From contig JAFQEC010000020.1 of assembly GCA_017415805.1 (NCBI GenBank), positions 19,224-83,223 on the forward strand: a stretch of DNA of 64,000 nucleotides, read 5' to 3'. Shown here in pieces: positions 34,039 to 42,324 of the stretch. The translations under genes were made by a program, and so were the position numbers. A model generated the notes under the pieces. It saw only the letters and a program-made list of their open reading frames with translations, was not told the DNA's origin and ran no database searches. Every line of letters starts with the position of its first letter. Position 1 is the first letter of the stretch. Source of the stretch: Clostridia bacterium. GTDB lineage: Bacteria > Bacillota > Clostridia > Oscillospirales > CAG-272.

Positions 34039-34920
34039 ATGGAGCTGACACAGCTGCAATACTTCGTTGCCGTGGCCGAGAGCCTGCACATGACGCGCAC
34101 CGCAGAGCGTCTGCACGTGGCACAGCCCGCGCTTTCCCAAGCCATCCGCCGTCTGGAGAGAGAGCTTGCCGTACCACTGTTCAAGCGCGCGCAACGACGC
34201 CTCACCCTGACGCCCTACGGCGTCTATCTCTTAGAGCGCTTGCGCGGCCCGCTTGGCGCGCTTGCCGCAATCCCCGCCGAGCTTGCCGTAATGGCACAGG
34301 GAGAGGAGCGTCTTGTGCGGCTGAACGTGCGCGCCGCAACCTCACTGGTGACCGACGCCATTATTGCCTACCGCCAATCGCACGCGGATGTGCACTTTAA
34401 GCTTTCACAGAGCGAGGGCGGCGCCGACTGTGATATTTCGGTATTTACCGACCAAGTGATCGCGTGCGATGCAAGCATCCCCACACAGCAGGTGTTTGAG
34501 GAGCGTATTCTGCTTGCGGTGTCGGACACGGGCAAATACGCGGCGCGCGCGAGCGTGGCGCTTTCCGAGCTTGCCGACGAGAGCTTTATTGCCCTTGCGG
34601 GTACGCGCCTGTTCCGCGGCATCTGCGACCGATTTTGCCTACAGGCGGGCTTTGTGCCAAATGTCGGATTTGAGAGCGACAACCCCGCCTCGGTCAAAAA
34701 GCTGATCGCCGCCCACGCGGGCGTGGGCTTCTGGCCTGCGTTTTCCTGGGGCAGGTGCGAGGGGCAGGGCGTGCGCGTTGTGCCGATCACGGGCGTGGAT
34801 TGCCGCCGCCAGATCGCCTTGCGTCTGTATGCCGAGCAGGAGAAGCGCACCGCCGTGCAATTTTACCGTTTTCTTTGCGATTTCGTGGCTGGGCGGTATG
34901 CAGACAGCCCCGAAGCATGA
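34039..34920 (+). CDS. LysR-family transcriptional regulator
   Basis: 293 aa. N-terminal winged helix-turn-helix MELTQLQYFVAVAESLHMTRTAERLHVAQPALSQAIRRLERELAVPLFKR is a clear LysR signature; the rest is a substrate-binding-like effector domain (about 90-285). The effector is unknown. It faces the small PQ-loop gene across a shared promoter palindrome, the normal layout for a LysR regulator and its target. Confidence 0.92.
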   Translation: MELTQLQYFVAVAESLHMTRTAERLHVAQPALSQAIRRLERELAVPLFKRAQRRLTLTPYGVYLLERLRGPLGALAAIPAELAVMAQGEERLVRLNVRAATSLVTDAIIAYRQSHADVHFKLSQSEGGADCDISVFTDQVIACDASIPTQQVFEERILLAVSDTGKYAARASVALSELADESFIALAGTRLFRGICDRFCLQAGFVPNVGFESDNPASVKKLIAAHAGVGFWPAFSWGRCEGQGVRVVPITGVDCRRQIALRLYAEQEKRTAVQFYRFLCDFVAGRYADSPEA

Positions 34921-35045
34921 ACGCGAAAGGGCACGCCGTTTTTTGTCTGTCACCGCAAAAATCAACCAAGCCGCGCCGCATCACAACAAAACAGGGAAAA
35001 TTGTGCACAAACTCGCGCGCATTGTCACGCTTCGACCGCTTTTTC

Positions 35046-35074
35046 TTGACAGGGCTTCCTTTTTTTAGTATAAT
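35046..35074 (+). promoter_or_regulatory. Promoter of the acyl-CoA ligase gene
   Basis: TTGACA (35046-35051), 17 bp, TATAAT (35069-35074). The rest of the 34921-35131 gap shows nothing else. Confidence 0.85.
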
Positions 35075-35131
35075 AGTGTTACAAGTGTACCATAAAACGG
35101 CCGCTGGCCGCACGATCGATGAGGTAAAAAA

Positions 35132-36823
35132 ATGAAAAAAACAGAACGCATCTACACCCCCCTCTCGTCCTTCAAGCACCTTGTGGAGCAGGTCGAGGCA
35201 CGCGGCGACAAGATCGCCTTCAAATACCCCGTTGGAAAGACCTTTGAAACACTTTCCTATGCCGCATTCGGCGCCGAGGTGCGTGCCGTGGCGGCAGGAC
35301 TTGCCGCGGCAGGGCTTGCGGGCAAGCGCATCGCCGTGATCGGCGAGACCTCGCACGAGTGGGTTGCAACCTATCTCGGCGTTGTCACGGGCGGTGGCGT
35401 GATCGTGCCGATGGACAAGGAGCTGGCCATTGAGGAGATCGAGGGCTTCCTTTCGGGTGTGAACGCCGAGGCCATCGTGTACTCGGCATCCTTCAACCAA
35501 AAGCTCGAACACGCCATGGCCGAGCATCCAACGCTCAAGACATTTATCCCGATCGCGCCTGCCGAGGGTGCCGAGGGCGAGGGGCTGTTGCCCTTTGCAA
35601 AGCTCTTGGAGCTGGGCAACGCAAAGCTTGCCGAGGGCTACACCCTGCCCGAGCGCGATCCGCGCGAGCTGTGCACCATGCTCTTTACCTCGGGCACCAC
35701 GGGCACGAGCAAGTGCGTGATGCTGTGTGAGCAGAACATCATCTCCACGGTCAACGCCGCCTGCGCCACGGTCAACTTCTTCCCCGACGACGTCACGCTC
35801 TCGGTCCTTCCGCTGCACCACACCTATGAGCTGGCCATCATGATCGCCAGCCTGACCTACGGCATCACCGTCGGCATCAACGACAGCCTGCGCCATCTCA
35901 TGCGCAACCTCGCCGAGATCAAGCCCACGGGCCTGGTGCTCGTGCCGCTGTTCGTCAACACCATGTATAAAAAGATCTGGGACGAGGCGAGAAAGAAGGG
36001 CAAGGACAAGCTCCTTCGCACCATGATCCCCGTTTCCAACGGCCTGCGCCGCGTGGGTCTGGACCTGCGCCGCAAGCTCTTTGCATCGGTGCTGGCAGCC
36101 TTTGGCGGTCGCCTCACGAAGATCATCTGCGGCGGTGCACCCCTGAACCCCGACATGGTCAAGGGCTTCGAGGCCTTTGGTGTGCAGATCTGCGAAGGCT
36201 ACGGCATTACCGAGTGCTCGCCGCTGATCTCCGTCTCCCCCTATTTTGCACAAAAGCGCGGCTCGGTCGGCCCTGCGTGCCCCTGCTGTGAGGCGCGCAT
36301 TGCCGACGGCACGATGGGCGACAAGGGCTTTGTCGAGGGCGAGATCCAGGTCAAGGGCGAGAACGTGATGCTGGGCTACTACAACAACGACGCGGCCAAC
36401 GAGAGCGCCTTCACCGCCGACGGCTGGTATCGCACGGGCGACGTGGGCTATATGGACAAGGACGGCTATATCTATATCACGGGGCGCCTGAAGTCCGTCA
36501 TCGTGCTGGAGAACGGCAAAAACGTCTTCCCCGAGGAGATCGAGGAGTCGCTGGAGGATATTGACGAGATCGCCGAGGTCGTCGTGGTGGGCCGCAAGGG
36601 CGAGGACGGCGAGACCGTCAACCTCACCGCCGTGGTCTATCCCAACCGCGAGCTGTTCGCCGAGGGCGCAACCAATGAGGAGATCTACAAAGTCATCTAC
36701 GACAAGATCGCCGCACTCAACCGCAAGGCGGCATCCTTCAAGAAGGTCAAGGCACTGGAGCTGCGCGACACCGAGTTTGAAAAGACCACCAGCCGCAAGA
36801 TCAAGCGGCATTTGGTGAAATAA
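35132..36823 (+). CDS. AMP-forming acyl-CoA synthetase (long-chain fatty-acid--CoA ligase type)
   Basis: 563-aa adenylate-forming enzyme. ATP loop LFTSGTTGTSKCVML (T in place of the usual Pro), YGITECSPLISV, GWYRTGDVGYMDKDGYIYITGRLKSVIVLENGKNVFPEEIE, and the C-terminal TTSRKIKR with the adenylation Lys. The overall pattern is closest to FadD-like fatty-acid CoA ligases. Substrate chain length cannot be stated. Single-gene unit with promoter and terminator. The codon after ATG is in a lysine-rich start (MKKTERIYTPLSSFKHL). Confidence 0.9.
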   Translation: MKKTERIYTPLSSFKHLVEQVEARGDKIAFKYPVGKTFETLSYAAFGAEVRAVAAGLAAAGLAGKRIAVIGETSHEWVATYLGVVTGGGVIVPMDKELAIEEIEGFLSGVNAEAIVYSASFNQKLEHAMAEHPTLKTFIPIAPAEGAEGEGLLPFAKLLELGNAKLAEGYTLPERDPRELCTMLFTSGTTGTSKCVMLCEQNIISTVNAACATVNFFPDDVTLSVLPLHHTYELAIMIASLTYGITVGINDSLRHLMRNLAEIKPTGLVLVPLFVNTMYKKIWDEARKKGKDKLLRTMIPVSNGLRRVGLDLRRKLFASVLAAFGGRLTKIICGGAPLNPDMVKGFEAFGVQICEGYGITECSPLISVSPYFAQKRGSVGPACPCCEARIADGTMGDKGFVEGEIQVKGENVMLGYYNNDAANESAFTADGWYRTGDVGYMDKDGYIYITGRLKSVIVLENGKNVFPEEIEESLEDIDEIAEVVVVGRKGEDGETVNLTAVVYPNRELFAEGATNEEIYKVIYDKIAALNRKAASFKKVKALELRDTEFEKTTSRKIKRHLVK

Positions 36824-36829
36824 AGAGAA

Positions 36830-36866
36830 GCGACAGCAAATGCAGGGCATTTGCGGTCGCCTTTTG
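36830..36866. terminator. Terminator between the ligase and paralog 3
   Basis: GCGAC(A)GCAAATGC (36830-36843) pairs with GCATTTGCG-GTCGC (36847-36860) and is followed by CTTTTG. Confidence 0.75.
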
Positions 36867-36868
36867 TA

Positions 36869-37456
36869 TCAGGGGTTGTAGAAGCTCTTGATGTAATCGG
36901 ATGCCTTTTTTGCCTCCTCGGACAGATCCTTTCCCGTGCGATCATCGTAATAAGTAAGCAAGCAATAAGAACGACGTCCAACCGCACGGTACGTGCATCC
37001 CTTATAGGGGATAATGCAGCTTGTTCCGGATTTCACAATCAAAAGTGCATCATATTCCTCCCCATAAAACGCAGCGTGCTCCCCAACATATCTATAGCGT
37101 TGCTTGTACCGTAGCTCCACACAAAACTCCTCTTGTCTCAATTCGTTTGTGCGAGATGCGCTGTACGAGTGTTGCCAAGAAGTCGTTCCAAGGGCAGCAG
37201 AGTCCAGCCAAGCAAACGCTTCGTAAATGGCAGGGATCTGCTCCTCGTCAAGCGTTTGCGCCTTTCCGTCTTGAATCAATATAACTTCATCGGGCATCGG
37301 AAACAAAACCTCGGTCTCAACGGGCGTTTTGCGGAAATTCCAGTGCCGACGGTACGGAACGAACCAAAAGAGCGAAAACAAAACGGCAAGCAGACACAGA
37401 ACGGAAATCAATACAATGAGTAAGCGTTTCTTGCGTTTGGTCATGGTCACTGTCAT
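36869..37456 (-). CDS. Membrane-anchored protein of unknown function, tandem paralog 3
   Basis: 195 aa, no family recognised. A basic N-terminus (MTKRKKR) leads into one transmembrane helix (LLIVLISVLCLLAVLFSLFWF), then an extracytoplasmic domain starting VPYRRHWNFRKTPVET. Shared with its two neighbours: PDEV...G, a D-E-E/D-A-E acidic turn followed by IP-x-IY, FCVELRY-x-x-R-x-x-YVG and EEYDALL. No lipobox. Start is uncertain: ATG 37456 lies very close to GGGAGGTGA, GTG 37450 and ATG 37444 are alternatives. Last gene of the three-gene unit. Confidence 0.75.
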   Translation of the reverse strand: MTVTMTKRKKRLLIVLISVLCLLAVLFSLFWFVPYRRHWNFRKTPVETEVLFPMPDEVILIQDGKAQTLDEEQIPAIYEAFAWLDSAALGTTSWQHSYSASRTNELRQEEFCVELRYKQRYRYVGEHAAFYGEEYDALLIVKSGTSCIIPYKGCTYRAVGRRSYCLLTYYDDRTGKDLSEEAKKASDYIKSFYNP

Positions 37457-37489
37457 TCACCTCCCTTTGAAACCCTCTCTTGTGCGCCG

Positions 37490-38122
37490 TCAGCCGGCTT
37501 CCTTTTTAAGGGGAATCGGATCACTGCACTTCGCCCCATTAAATCGCTTGAGTGCAGCCACGCGGTCAAGGTATTCGCGCTTTGCGTATTGGCTCATATA
37601 GTTGTTTTCATACACAAGCGCAACATTGCCGCCGCTATACTCCACACCACAATACGGCATCACAAACACGCCGTGTCGCTCATCAAAAGCCAACAGGAGC
37701 GCGTCGTATTCCTCGCCGCAAAAGGCCGCGATCTCTCCCACGTATTTGTGTCGCCGATCGTAGCGCAGCTCCACGCAGAAGCTCTCACTTCGATGTGCGT
37801 CTCTGGTGTCGGATGTTGGAGCAGCAAGAGTCGGCACGATTTGGGACGAGGCGGTCTCAAACCAAACGATTTCCTCATATAGCGCGGGAATATTTTCCGC
37901 ATCCAGCCACTTGACCCACCCGCCTTGGATCAGCACAACCTCATCGGGGCGTTCAAACAGCGTGGCGGTTTCAACGGGCGTTTTTTGAGAGGTCCAATGC
38001 CGACGGTAAGGGGCGTTCCGGAATTGCATAAGCTGTATCAGCAACACGGCAATTATGACGATACAGACCGTACAAGCAAACAGCGCAATTCGCAATCTTT
38101 TTTTGCGTTTGGTCATTGTCAT
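37490..38122 (-). CDS. Membrane-anchored protein of unknown function, tandem paralog 2
   Basis: 210 aa. Same plan: TKRKKR basic start, one transmembrane helix (IALFACTVCIVIIAVLLIQLM), YRRHWTSQKTPVETATLFERPDEV, ENIPALYEE, FCVELRYDRRHKYVG, EEYDALLLA. The middle differs from its neighbours by an insert rich in Thr/Ala/Pro. The C-terminus is longer and ends in a Lys/Pro-rich tail. GAGGTGATCGA precedes ATG 38122. Confidence 0.75.
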   Translation of the reverse strand: MTMTKRKKRLRIALFACTVCIVIIAVLLIQLMQFRNAPYRRHWTSQKTPVETATLFERPDEVVLIQGGWVKWLDAENIPALYEEIVWFETASSQIVPTLAAPTSDTRDAHRSESFCVELRYDRRHKYVGEIAAFCGEEYDALLLAFDERHGVFVMPYCGVEYSGGNVALVYENNYMSQYAKREYLDRVAALKRFNGAKCSDPIPLKKEAG

Positions 38123-38148
38123 TCGATCACCTCACCCGTGAGAGCTAT

Positions 38149-38712
38149 TTATGACAAGCCCGCAATGTAATTTTTAAACTCCACATACTCTTCTACATCA
38201 CGGTCACGATCGATATGATAGGAAAGTGTTCGGTAAAGCTTATTTATGCCGCGATAGTTCAGCCCCTTGTATGGAATCACGATCATTTCATCCTCAAGCA
38301 AGACCAATAACAGTGCATCGTATTCAAAAGAACTTCCATTAAAAAAATTCCCCGCATATTGATACCGCTGCCGATAACGAAGCTCTACGCACAGCTGCCC
38401 TGTACGGTATTCATCTGTAATATCTTGATGATATCGCATTTTATAAAAGCCATCATCACTCGTCACCAAAGATTCCAATTGCACGAGATTCCGATATATC
38501 GTTCCGATGTCATCTGCGTCCATCCACTCGGCCTCACCGTTGCAAATAACAACCTCATCGGGAACCGGAAAGAGTGTTGCGGTTTCGACCGCCTTTTTGC
38601 GAAACGTCCAGTGCCGACGGTACGGAACGAACCAAAAGAGCGAAAACAGCAGGACAAGTATGCAAAGAATGGAAATGAGTACAATCAGTAAGCGTTTTTT
38701 GCGTTTGGTCAT
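38149..38712 (-). CDS. Membrane-anchored protein of unknown function, tandem paralog 1
   Basis: 187 aa and the first gene of the unit. MTKRKKR then helix LLIVLISILCILVLLFSLFWF, then VPYRRHWTFRKKAVETATLFPVPDEV, DDIGTIYRN, LCVELRYRQRYQYAG, FEYDALLLV. A 40-bp block (38609-38648) coding for the start of the outer domain is identical to paralog 3 (37341-37380), so the duplication is fairly recent or kept alike by gene conversion. GGGAGG precedes the ATG. Confidence 0.78.
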   Translation of the reverse strand: MTKRKKRLLIVLISILCILVLLFSLFWFVPYRRHWTFRKKAVETATLFPVPDEVVICNGEAEWMDADDIGTIYRNLVQLESLVTSDDGFYKMRYHQDITDEYRTGQLCVELRYRQRYQYAGNFFNGSSFEYDALLLVLLEDEMIVIPYKGLNYRGINKLYRTLSYHIDRDRDVEEYVEFKNYIAGLS

Positions 38713-38765
38713 TATCGGTCACCTCCCTGCAATCGCGGTTACACAATTCTCCTTTTCTCAATTTC

Positions 38766-38794
38766 AGTATAGCACACCGAAACAGTTTTGTCAA
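38766..38794 (-). promoter_or_regulatory. Promoter of the three-paralog operon
   Basis: Minus strand TTGACA (38794-38789), 17 bp, TATACT (38771-38766). Confidence 0.85.
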
Positions 38795-38862
38795 TCGCGC
38801 ACATAAAGTGTTTGCGATCTTGAAACATTTTGTGCAAAACAAACAACTTTTGCATGTAGAGC

Positions 38863-38903
38863 AAAAAAGGACCGCCGCAAATGCGAAAGCATTTGCGGCG
38901 GTC
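38863..38903 (-). terminator. Terminator after the glycosyltransferase unit
   Basis: A 15-bp perfect stem (38870-38884 with 38889-38903) and a T-run on the minus strand (38868-38863). Confidence 0.92.
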
Positions 38904-38933
38904 TGTTTTCTTATCTCGGCTACGCGCAGAGCA

Positions 38934-39917
38934 TCAACGCGATTTGCGGCCTTGGCGGAACAGCACGCGGTAGAGCAGCATCAAAAGGCGGGGGCTGATC
39001 GCCACAAGCAAAAGACTGCCCGTGACCATCAGAGTGCGGCTCTTACTTTTCAGGGCAAGGCGCAAATTCGCGCGCACGTCGCGGCGCACGGTACGGATCA
39101 CCTCTTTGTCATAATGCTTGTTCTTGGTCATGGCCGCAAGCACCGACATCTCGTTAAAGAGGAGCTTGGCCGTGATCTCGCCCGCTATTTCGGGGTATTC
39201 GGCCGACAGACGCGTGCGGTGCGCGCGCCAGTTTTCCAGTGCGGCGCGGTGCTTTTCGCTATATCCTGCGTTGCACACGCTGCTCTCGCGCTGTACGTAG
39301 TGGCAAAAGGGCGTCTCGATATACACGTACTTATCACAACCCGACAGAATGCGTACCAGCAGGCTGTAATCCTCACCGAGGATCACGGCCTCGCCCTCAC
39401 CCTGCGGCAAAAGCTCACGGCGGAACAGCTTGTTCCAGAGCACCTCGTGCATGGCCTTGACCGAGTGGAGCAGCGCAAGCGCCCCCACACGGTCGGTCAC
39501 GTGCTCCGCACCGCCCACGGCAGCAGGAAGGTCACTTTCGTCGGTGGTGGTATAATAGGAGCATTCCACCACGTCGGCGCCGTGCGCTTGCTGTGCGGCA
39601 AGCAGGGTGCGGTACATGTCGGGGTCGATGTAATCATCCCCGTCCAAAAAGCCGATAAACTCACCCGTTGCGGCCGCAATTCCCGTTTCGCGCGCGCGTG
39701 CCGCGCCCTGGTTTTGGGGCTTGTGGATCACGCGGATGCGTGCATCACCCTCGGCCAGTCGGTCGCACAGCGCGCCCGACCCGTCGGGGGAACAGTCATC
39801 CACCAAAATCAGCTCAAAATTCTCGTGGGTCTGGGCCTGCACGCTTTTCACGGCACGCTCCAAAAACTCCTCTACGCGGTACACAGGCACGATAATGCTG
39901 ACCTTCTTCTGTTCCAT
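38934..39917 (-). CDS. Glycosyltransferase family 2
   Basis: 327-aa GT-A enzyme. SIIVPVYRVEEFLERAVKSVQAQT at the start, LVDDCSPDGSG, and the metal-binding DGDD in GFLDGDDYIDP, then NKLFRR...GEDYSLLVRILSGCDKYVYIE acceptor-site features. The C-terminus has a weakly hydrophobic stretch (TLMVTGSLLLVAISPRLLMLLYRVLF), perhaps a membrane-associating helix. It starts 1 bp after the stop of the GT-C gene, so the two are co-translated and probably build one cell-surface glycan. Confidence 0.9.
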   Translation of the reverse strand: MEQKKVSIIVPVYRVEEFLERAVKSVQAQTHENFELILVDDCSPDGSGALCDRLAEGDARIRVIHKPQNQGAARARETGIAAATGEFIGFLDGDDYIDPDMYRTLLAAQQAHGADVVECSYYTTTDESDLPAAVGGAEHVTDRVGALALLHSVKAMHEVLWNKLFRRELLPQGEGEAVILGEDYSLLVRILSGCDKYVYIETPFCHYVQRESSVCNAGYSEKHRAALENWRAHRTRLSAEYPEIAGEITAKLLFNEMSVLAAMTKNKHYDKEVIRTVRRDVRANLRLALKSKSRTLMVTGSLLLVAISPRLLMLLYRVLFRQGRKSR

Positions 39918-39918
39918 A

Positions 39919-42018
39919 TCAATCTCCTATTTCAAAAATGCAAAACCGCCAGCCGCGGTAGACTTCATCAGCGACGGGCGTAACCCCGTACGCAGGCACG
40001 ACGCTCTCCTGCAAAAAGGAGTCGTAGTAGGGCATTTTCACGTAGTAGACGCGCGCATATTGCGCACGCACGGCGGCAAGCTCGTCCGTGCTACCGACAA
40101 AGGCAAAATGCATCTCCATGCCCCCGTCCTTGGCCAGCACGCGGTGCGCACGCTCCGCATCCCAGCAAACACGCTCGCCCCCCGCACCCGAAAAGCCCCA
40201 GCCCAACAAAACGTACTCGGCGCTCACGTTCGCGCCCACGTAATTGGTTTGCAGCTCCGAGGAAAAGACGAAGCAGGTGTCCGCGTCGATCGCGCATGTC
40301 GCAAACGCGCGATCCAGTGCGCGGTCCATATCATAGATCTCGCGGTTGTACAGCGCGTTATCCGAGAGCACAAAGGGGGCATAGCGCGTGTTGCCGCCCT
40401 GCCGCGCGATCACGCGGTTCTCGGTATACACGATCCTGCCCGCGCCCTTATCGGCACTTTGGAATGCCGCACGCATCACGGGGTCGACCGTGGTGTAGCT
40501 CTGCACCAGCAGCAGGGCCGCCGCGCAGCCCGCGATCGCGGTGCGCACGGCATTTTTTCGCCCCACGCGGTGCAACGCTTCAAGGGCGGGGAAATACAGC
40601 AGCACGCCCGTGATCAGGTTATAGCGCGCGTGATTGTAGGTGACGAACAAGAGCCCGATCACCGTGGCTGCGGCCAGTGCCGCGGTACTGCCCACCAGCA
40701 GCTCGCAGCGCGCTCTCGTCACGCGCTCGCGCCCAAAGAAGATCACCGCCGCCACAACGCCCGCCGCGATCAAAAGCAAGAACAGCCACGTAAAATTCAT
40801 CCCGTTTGCGCTCAACCATTTTTCGCCAAAATAGATCTCATTATAACCAAGCGCGTTGAACGTGCTCGGCCGCGCCACCTGCTCGACCGCTTCGTTCACG
40901 GTATAGGAAGCGCCTGCTGTGCTTGCGCTCCAGTTGTAAAACCGCAGGTCAAACAGCCAGCACAGCCCCACCGCAAGGATGGGCAAATTGACACCAAGGC
41001 GGCAGCTTTTGACCAATGTGCCAAGGGATCGCGTGCGCTCGCACAAAAACGAGCAAAGCGTGCTTGCCGCGATCGCGGCCGCCAGCATCGGTGCGCCCGT
41101 CTCCTTGGAAAAGCAAACAAGGATCGCCGCCGCAACCTCGACCAGCGGCAGCTGCTCGGCGCGTGCGAAGAAATACAGCACAAGGCCAAAGAGCAAAAAC
41201 TGCTCCAGATTGACCGTGTAGACAAGCCCAAAGGTAAAGGGTGAGAAGGCAAAGATCGCCGTGGCGGCCAGCATCGCTCCGCGCGACCAGTCGGGAAAGA
41301 GGCGCTTTATGATGCGGTAAAAGCAAAAGCTGCCGCACAAAAGCTGTCCCAGCGCAACCAAGCGCGCGCCGAGCAGCGGCGCGCCCGTCAGCATATTTAC
41401 AAACACATAGATCAGCGTCACCGCATACGAGGCGTGGTTGGCCAGGCGCAGGGTGCGCGTGCGGATCAGACTGATCGCCGCCTTGTCGCGAAGGGCGGTG
41501 TAATAGGCCATGCTGTCCCAGCGCAGCCACGCCGACAGCACCCCGATGTTGAGCACAACGAGCAGCACCCCAAGGATCAAAAAGGGCAACCGTTCGCGCC
41601 ACGCAGCACGGCGCGGGCGCGAAAATCCCACGAAACGGGCAAAGAAAACGCCCTCTCCCAGCGCGATCAAGCAAAAAAACACCGTAAGGATCAGCGCGAG
41701 CTTGGCATTGTTGCCAAAGCCCTCTTGCACGGAGTAGCGGATCAAGCCCGAGAGCGAGCAGACCGCCAAAAACGCGTTGAACACAAAAATCAGCCCAAAC
41801 GAGAGCCGTTCGCCGCGCGTGGGCGCACGGGGCGTGGCGCGTGCAAAGGTCACGTGCGCGTAGGCAAACAGCAAGAGAGACGGAAGAGCCGCCAAGGGCG
41901 CATAGCGCAGCAAAAGACCCTTGTAAATAAAGGCGTAGTAGGACAAAAAGCCCGCCGCCAGTGCGATCGCCAGCGAAACGTCCGCAGGGCAACGTTTTTT
42001 TAGCAAGGCCGCGCGCAT
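39919..42018 (-). CDS. Polytopic membrane glycosyltransferase-like protein (GT-C, PMT/ArnT-like)
   Basis: 699 aa, about 12 hydrophobic helices in the first 480 residues then a soluble C-terminal domain (~200 aa). The first outer loop has LRWDSMAYYTALRDK, an Asp-containing motif in the place of the catalytic loop of GT-C enzymes that use lipid-linked sugars. Later loops have FGLVYTVNLEQF and FSKETGAP. I infer a GT-C enzyme; sugar and acceptor are unknown. ATG 42018 is chosen as GAGGGGG lies upstream; two earlier ATGs lack one. Confidence 0.7.
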   Translation of the reverse strand: MRAALLKKRCPADVSLAIALAAGFLSYYAFIYKGLLLRYAPLAALPSLLLFAYAHVTFARATPRAPTRGERLSFGLIFVFNAFLAVCSLSGLIRYSVQEGFGNNAKLALILTVFFCLIALGEGVFFARFVGFSRPRRAAWRERLPFLILGVLLVVLNIGVLSAWLRWDSMAYYTALRDKAAISLIRTRTLRLANHASYAVTLIYVFVNMLTGAPLLGARLVALGQLLCGSFCFYRIIKRLFPDWSRGAMLAATAIFAFSPFTFGLVYTVNLEQFLLFGLVLYFFARAEQLPLVEVAAAILVCFSKETGAPMLAAAIAASTLCSFLCERTRSLGTLVKSCRLGVNLPILAVGLCWLFDLRFYNWSASTAGASYTVNEAVEQVARPSTFNALGYNEIYFGEKWLSANGMNFTWLFLLLIAAGVVAAVIFFGRERVTRARCELLVGSTAALAAATVIGLLFVTYNHARYNLITGVLLYFPALEALHRVGRKNAVRTAIAGCAAALLLVQSYTTVDPVMRAAFQSADKGAGRIVYTENRVIARQGGNTRYAPFVLSDNALYNREIYDMDRALDRAFATCAIDADTCFVFSSELQTNYVGANVSAEYVLLGWGFSGAGGERVCWDAERAHRVLAKDGGMEMHFAFVGSTDELAAVRAQYARVYYVKMPYYDSFLQESVVPAYGVTPVADEVYRGWRFCIFEIGD

Positions 42019-42095
42019 CCAAATCCCCCTCTCCCCTTCATACTGCATAAAGTCTACCACATCCTTGCCGAAAAGTCAAGCGCACGACAGCCCGT

Positions 42096-42195
42096 CAAGA
42101 CGTGGCAGATTTTGCGGCAGAAGCGTTCTTCGCGCGGCGTGAGGCGTACACCTGTACGTCGAGCCGTGCGAAGGACGGTAAAAAGCGCGATACGT
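42096..42195. repeat. Intergenic hairpin element, copy C
   Basis: GCGCGGCGTGAGGCGTAC / GTACGTCGAGCCGTGC forms the same kind of stem as the elements at 18495 and 19361, with flank GGTAAAAAGCGCGATACGTG. Confidence 0.55.
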
Positions 42196-42196
42196 G

Positions 42197-42225
42197 AAAA
42201 AAGGCGGGAAAATCCCGCCTTTTTT
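42197..42225. terminator. Terminator near the PFOR 3' end
   Basis: AAAAAAGGCGGGA (42197-42209) pairs with TCCCGCCTTTTTT (42213-42225). It lies 100 bp past the PFOR stop on the minus strand; the 42226-42324 gap holds nothing else seen. Confidence 0.85.
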
Positions 42226-42324
42226 CTACCTTAAAAACCCTTGTCTCCGCGTTTTTGTACGGCTACGTACAGATTTTCTCGGTTTTTTCGTGCGCATTTT
42301 TGGTCTGGCCAAAAGATGCACGGC

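Noticed and set aside
34787..36850. A 687-codon open frame on the minus strand
   Set aside because: Antisense to the acyl-CoA ligase, which has all its motifs and a promoter.
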